A stretch of 7,714 nt of DNA from Acholeplasmataceae bacterium UBA6235. GTDB lineage: Bacteria; Bacillota_I; Bacilli_A; Acholeplasmatales; UBA5453. Shown here piece by piece: positions 5,279 to 7,714 of this stretch (the first letter of the stretch is position 1; each line of letters opens with the position of its first letter). The position numbers and the translations under genes are program-made. Under the pieces are notes generated by a model. It had not been told where the DNA came from, ran no database searches, and was given only the letters and a program-made list of their open reading frames with translations. The DNA lies in assembly GCA_002441525.1 (NCBI GenBank), contig DJWH01000001.1, positions 1 to 7,714 on the forward strand, written 5' to 3'.

Positions 5279-5812
5279 CTATTCACAAAATATCAATGGT
5301 TCTAAAATAGCCCATGCGCGTAAAATCCGATTTTTCGAGTGTGGGACAAAATGGTCGTTACAAATGGTTTCGATAAAATCACATTTCGAAATCCAGCGAT
5401 AATCGATCACTTCTTCATCTTGGATTCTAAATGTTTGGTTTGAGGTATCGATTTGATGGAAAAATCCTCTAAATATCCCATCATAAAAGATTTCTCTAAA
5501 AATCGGTATAAAATCTTTCGGATTGGCTTTTAATCCGGTTTCTTCTTCTAGTTCTCGAGCAGCGCCGGTTAAGACATCTTCGCCCTTTAAAACCGACCCG
5601 CCTGTAATCTCCCAATATTCACCAAAGATTTTTCGTGGGTGACGTTTGGTCAATAAGATTTCACCTTTTTCATTCATCGTGATGATTTCTACCACAATGT
5701 GGTATTGACCCTCTGGATGAGACTCACCTCTGACCATATCGATATTGAGTTTGTTTTCATCGATGTCATACGCATCGAACAGCTCAAACTTGTGTACTTC
5801 ATTTAGTGCCAT
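5279..5812 (-). CDS. NUDIX hydrolase (IPP-isomerase-like/YfcD-type)
   Basis: This 177-residue protein has an exact NUDIX box, G-x5-E-x7-R-E-U-x-E-E-x-G-U, at residues 72-94: Gly72, Glu78, Arg86, Glu87, Glu90, Glu91, Gly93. It should cleave a nucleoside diphosphate linked to another moiety in a Mg-dependent reaction. The region before the box (R-G-E-x-H-P-E-G-Q-Y-H, then ILLTKRHPRK, about 28-61) resembles the YfcD/IPP-isomerase-like branch; the substrate is not predictable. Start ATG 5812 has an AAGGGG ribosome binding site eight bases upstream. It lies 52 bases downstream of the nucleoside phosphorylase gene but has its own extended -10 promoter in the gap, so it can be transcribed alone or by read-through. 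The neighbourhood suggests nucleotide salvage or sanitation. Confidence 0.93.
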   Translation of the reverse strand: MALNEVHKFELFDAYDIDENKLNIDMVRGESHPEGQYHIVVEIITMNEKGEILLTKRHPRKIFGEYWEITGGSVLKGEDVLTGAARELEEETGLKANPKDFIPIFREIFYDGIFRGFFHQIDTSNQTFRIQDEEVIDYRWISKCDFIETICNDHFVPHSKNRILRAWAILEPLIFCE

Positions 5813-5838
5813 CTTTTCAACCCCTTATAACCCAACTC

Positions 5839-5847
5839 ATTATAACA
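5839..5847 (-). promoter_or_regulatory. Extended -10 promoter of the NUDIX gene
   Basis: The minus strand reads TGTTATAAT, identical to the elements before the zinc-ribbon and six-helix genes. The hexamer 17 bases upstream (5867-5862) is TAGGCT, a weak -35 that overlaps the phosphorylase stop codon. Confidence 0.6.
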
Positions 5848-5848
5848 A

Positions 5849-5870
5849 ATCTAGCGTCATTAGCCTAGAT
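5849..5870 (-). other. Small hairpin at the end of the phosphorylase gene
   Basis: ATCTAG (5849-5854) and CTAGAT (5865-5870) form a 6-bp stem with a 10-nt loop over the phosphorylase stop codon. Only a few T's follow, so it would be at best a weak terminator. Confidence 0.3.
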
Positions 5871-6611
5871 GGTTTTCACAAGTTCTTGACAAACCGATAC
5901 GAGTAAACTGCGTACGCTTTGACGGGACTTCCATTGTCTAGAATCCCAAACGTCCGATGTTAAGTCATCACCCGCGTAACAGATGGCACCGTATTTAACT
6001 TTTCTAAATTGTGCAATCGCGATTAAAGAGGCTTGTTCCATTTCCACCAAAATCGCGCCTTCTTCACGTCTTCTTTGGACACGATCTTTCGTTTCACGAT
6101 AAAAAGCATCGGTCGTCCATGTTTTCCCCACCACATGTGGCACATTCAAGCGGTTCAAACCTTGATCTAATGTGTGAACGATGTTTGGGTCTACCACCAT
6201 TTCTCGGGATGGCTTCGCATAATGATAACTCGTGCCTTCATCGCGAATTGCACTATCAATAACGATACAATGTCCTACAGACATTTGTTTAAGGATGCCA
6301 CCACCGCCACAAAAGAGGATGCGCTTTATACCCATCGCGATGGCTTCTTCCATCATCCCACCACAAAGCGGTCCGCCGATACCCCCATGAAATATCAAGG
6401 TGTCATCGTTGACAAACTTATAGAACGTATAGTCATTCTCACCTTTAAGATGCATATAGACTTCGATGGCTTTGTTTTCGAGCAATTCATTGACAACTTC
6501 TTTGAAGAAAGTAATGATCAAATTTTCTACTTTTGGTATGTCTAGGACATTAAAATAGGGTTTGATGAACACATCATCGTGATCATCAAATTCTAAAATG
6601 GGGTAAGGCAC
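5865..6611 (-). CDS. Nucleoside phosphorylase (PNP/UDP family, uridine-phosphorylase-like)
   Basis: This 248-residue protein belongs to the nucleoside phosphorylase superfamily, which splits nucleosides with phosphate into a free base and ribose-1-phosphate. Gly-rich HGGIGGP (75-81) and GGGG (102-105) segments form the phosphate and base region. R-D-E-G-T-S-Y-H-Y (123-131) and T-W-T-T-D-A-F-Y-R-E-T (164-174) are typical. Glu190-Met191-Glu192 is the ribose-binding E-M-E signature. A-G-D-D (213-216) falls where the family carries its base-contacting acid. Uridine versus purine specificity cannot be settled here. The start is GTG at 6611, supported by AGGAGGG seven bases upstream; that site overlaps the TAG stop of the six-helix membrane gene (gap 12 bases), so the two form an operon. 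It is cytoplasmic, with no signal peptide. Confidence 0.92.
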   Translation of the reverse strand: MPYPILEFDDHDDVFIKPYFNVLDIPKVENLIITFFKEVVNELLENKAIEVYMHLKGENDYTFYKFVNDDTLIFHGGIGGPLCGGMMEEAIAMGIKRILFCGGGGILKQMSVGHCIVIDSAIRDEGTSYHYAKPSREMVVDPNIVHTLDQGLNRLNVPHVVGKTWTTDAFYRETKDRVQRRREEGAILVEMEQASLIAIAQFRKVKYGAICYAGDDLTSDVWDSRQWKSRQSVRSLLVSVCQELVKTI

Positions 6612-6623
6612 GGGTTTTCCCTC

Positions 6624-7463
6624 CTAAGCATGGGCGAGTGCGTAAAGTGACGCCATAAATATCAAAACCACCACCACAAAGGCAGATAATGCATAGGTGG
6701 CATAGGTCAAATAAATCATGGAAAATGGGGCTTCTAAAATGAAATTAGAAAATAACGTTATGACAGAAGTCACAATCAAAATGTATATGATCATCCCAAA
6801 AAAGCTTTGTGCAAGTTTGACATACCATGGATCGGTATGGTCTAAGAAAGAATAAAAATGACCTAATGCGTATAAAACAATGAGTCCAATCATGAGGTTA
6901 TTGACCCACGCATTGGTTTGTTGTGTGTACAACAAAATACCTAAAGCAGACAAGCCTACACCCAACACTGAACCCATCACCTGAAACCAAATAAAACGAG
7001 GTTGTTTTGGTTGTTTATAATGAGTTCTCTTTTGCATGAGTGAGTGATTGAGGGGTCTTCTAACCAAGGTTTCTAGTGGTAATAACTGACTTCTGTCGAT
7101 CACAAACTCATAAGACTTTGTTCGATCAAATACGACTTGGATGACCCGTTGATAACGTTTGTTTTTCGGATGTGGCTTCACATAGAAGTGTTCGATATCC
7201 ACGAGTGGAATTTCATAATAACTTTTGGGTTTGGTATGGCGAAAAGCTCCCATATTGATACTGATGTAATCGCGATGGGTTTTGAGTTTTTTTCGATATC
7301 GTTTCAAGATGCATAAGTTGATGGGCATATTGATGAGGATGGCAGCCCCAAATCCCAACCAGTCTTGATGAAGCCATCCTACGGTTAAAACAATGATATT
7401 GATAAAAACAAGCCACCAAAGATATGTGGTTTGAATGCGTGATTGATTATTAATAACTTTCAT
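6624..7463 (-). CDS. Six-helix membrane protein with a central soluble domain, unknown function
   Basis: Using ATG 7463 the protein has 279 residues. Two helices (about 14-31 and 36-53) are followed by a basic soluble segment (about 54-155), then four helices (157-179, 185-206, 217-240, 248-275). The soluble segment, with alternating beta-like stretches such as Y-Y-E-I-P-L-V-D-I-E and R-V-I-Q-V-V-F-D, resembles bacterial PH-like membrane proteins; this is only an impression from pattern. I cannot name a family. An in-frame ATG at 7481 lies upstream of the AAGGGGA ribosome binding site and at the predicted transcription start, so ATG 7463, seven bases after that site, is preferred. It is the first gene of an operon with the nucleoside phosphorylase, hinting at a link to nucleoside uptake or salvage, but no transporter signature is seen. 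Confidence 0.8.
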   Translation of the reverse strand: MKVINNQSRIQTTYLWWLVFINIIVLTVGWLHQDWLGFGAAILINMPINLCILKRYRKKLKTHRDYISINMGAFRHTKPKSYYEIPLVDIEHFYVKPHPKNKRYQRVIQVVFDRTKSYEFVIDRSQLLPLETLVRRPLNHSLMQKRTHYKQPKQPRFIWFQVMGSVLGVGLSALGILLYTQQTNAWVNNLMIGLIVLYALGHFYSFLDHTDPWYVKLAQSFFGMIIYILIVTSVITLFSNFILEAPFSMIYLTYATYALSAFVVVVLIFMASLYALAHA

Positions 7464-7486
7464 AGGAAATCCCCTTAACATGAGAT

Positions 7487-7495
7487 ATTATAACA
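7487..7495 (-). promoter_or_regulatory. Extended -10 promoter of the six-helix/phosphorylase operon
   Basis: The minus strand reads TGTTATAAT. Transcription would begin near 7480, about five bases before the AAGGGGA ribosome binding site, which supports the shorter reading frame. The would-be -35 falls in the T-run of the preceding terminator and is poor. Confidence 0.6.
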
Positions 7496-7504
7496 TCTAA
7501 AACA

Positions 7505-7533
7505 GAAAAAAAATCACCAAATATTGGTGATTT
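7505..7533 (-). terminator. Strong terminator between the insertion-sequence end and the membrane-protein operon
   Basis: A perfect 10-bp stem, AAATCACCAA (7511-7520) and TTGGTGATTT (7524-7533), has a 3-nt loop. Eight T's follow on the minus strand, three of them from the stem. It may end transposase transcripts or be the remnant terminator of a gene displaced by the insertion. Confidence 0.85.
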
Positions 7534-7550
7534 CAGACTGTAGACAAAGT

Positions 7551-7592
7551 GACTTTTAGAAGATGAACTTTCATCTCTAGGAGTCTTTTTTT
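7551..7592 (+). terminator. Plus-strand terminator hairpin facing into the insertion sequence
   Basis: GACTTTTAG (7551-7559) pairs with CTAGGAGTC (7577-7585) using two G-U pairs. After one bulged A, AGATGAA (7561-7567) pairs with TTCATCT (7570-7576). Seven T's follow. The G-U pairs form only in plus-strand RNA, so it should stop transcription running rightwards into the antisense strand of the transposase. Confidence 0.6.
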
Positions 7593-7614
7593 GTTTGTAT
7601 GGTCGAAAAATAAT

Positions 7615-7636
7615 AAGAAAAGTCCATTTCAGGACT
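7615..7636 (-). terminator. Weak terminator after the transposase gene
   Basis: AGTCC (7621-7625) and GGACT (7632-7636) form a 5-bp stem with a 6-nt loop, followed on the minus strand by TTTCTTATTATTTTTC. It sits 24 bases after the transposase stop codon. Confidence 0.4.
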
Positions 7637-7659
7637 GAATTAGAAATAAAATAGAAAGA

Positions 7660-7714
7660 TTACCCTTTGATGAGGGCGAGTTTCTTGAGATTATGCATAG
7701 CGAAAATAATGAGC
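7660..7714 (-). CDS. C-terminus of a transposase (IS1182-type DDE, partial)
   Basis: The minus strand encodes the last 17 residues, LIIFAMHNLKKLALIKG, followed by TAA at 7660-7662. The rest of the gene lies beyond the right edge. The N-L-K-K-L-A ending after a hydrophobic stretch is what I associate with C-termini of IS1182-type transposases in low-GC Gram-positive bacteria. The identification rests on this short tail and the element-like flank. Whether the gene is intact cannot be judged from the window. Confidence 0.6.
   Translation of the reverse strand, partial: LIIFAMHNLKKLALIKG

Larger units (their letters stand above)
7534..7714 (-). mobile_element. Right end of an insertion sequence (IS1182-like), truncated by the window edge
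   Basis: The segment contains the last codons of a transposase and about 120 non-coding bases with several hairpins, as expected at an element end. The outer boundary is inferred. The minus-strand stretch ACTTTGTCTACAGTCTG (7550-7534) looks like a terminal repeat of this type, but the partner repeat is outside the window, so neither end nor target duplication can be verified. Confidence 0.5.

Noticed and set aside
1546..5291. Recurring string TCACAAAAT (1547, 3275, 5190, 5283) as a shared regulatory site.
   Set aside because: Two copies fall in or at coding sequence ends and starts without common position or symmetry; only the 5184-5198 copy forms a palindrome, so chance in AT-rich DNA is likelier.
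5821..5829. Second TATAA-like element just before the NUDIX ribosome binding site.
   Set aside because: It adjoins the Shine-Dalgarno sequence and lacks a -35; the TGTTATAAT at 5847-5839 is the better promoter.
6174..6545. A 123-codon plus-strand open frame.
   Set aside because: It lies entirely opposite the well-supported nucleoside phosphorylase and has no convincing ribosome binding site or recognisable protein pattern.
1..7714. tRNA, rRNA, CRISPR array, phage or defence-system genes.
   Set aside because: No cloverleaf, repeat-spacer pattern or recognisable defence domain was seen on either strand.

Overview
All twelve genes or gene fragments lie on the minus strand, so transcription runs from the right edge of the window to the left. 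The base composition is AT-rich. Most genes have a clear AGGAGG-type ribosome binding site, and intergenic gaps are compact with short T-tailed hairpin terminators. Every tryptophan codon in the intact genes is TGG and all stops are TAA or TAG, so this is not a UGA=Trp mycoplasma code. Protein style and layout suggest a low-GC member of the Bacillota/Mycoplasmatota, for example an Acholeplasma- or Izemoplasma-like organism. That placement is inference and no marker gene is present.

Reading in the direction of transcription: the right edge (7505-7714) holds the last 17 codons of a transposase and what looks like the end of an insertion sequence. It carries a rightward-facing terminator hairpin and abuts a strong terminator. 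Next comes a two-gene unit, a six-helix membrane protein (6624-7463) and a nucleoside phosphorylase (5865-6611), followed by a NUDIX hydrolase (5279-5812) with its own extended -10 promoter. This block looks like nucleoside/nucleotide salvage or sanitation plus an unknown membrane partner. A membrane-anchored protein with a Pro/Glu/Val/Lys-rich stalk and a C-terminal DUF2188-like domain (4474-5160) stands alone between two terminators.

The middle holds a luciferase-like flavin-dependent oxidoreductase (3314-4372), whose promoter sits inside an inverted repeat, and a membrane-embedded HExxH putative peptidase (2688-3278) 35 bases downstream. A carboxymuconolactone decarboxylase/AhpD-like protein (1923-2522) follows. 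It has a predicted leader of about 95 nt ending in a terminator hairpin directly in front of its ribosome binding site. The left part has a small conserved-looking protein (1611-1850), an SGNH/GDSL hydrolase with a two-helix membrane protein (704-1511), and the N-terminal 199 residues of a zinc-ribbon protein that runs off the left edge.

I found no RNA genes, CRISPR array, origin or defence system. Most of the window is ordinary chromosomal housekeeping and accessory metabolism. The most unusual signals are non-coding: the terminator-bearing leader of the AhpD-like gene, two promoter-proximal dyads, and the hairpin architecture of the insertion-sequence end.
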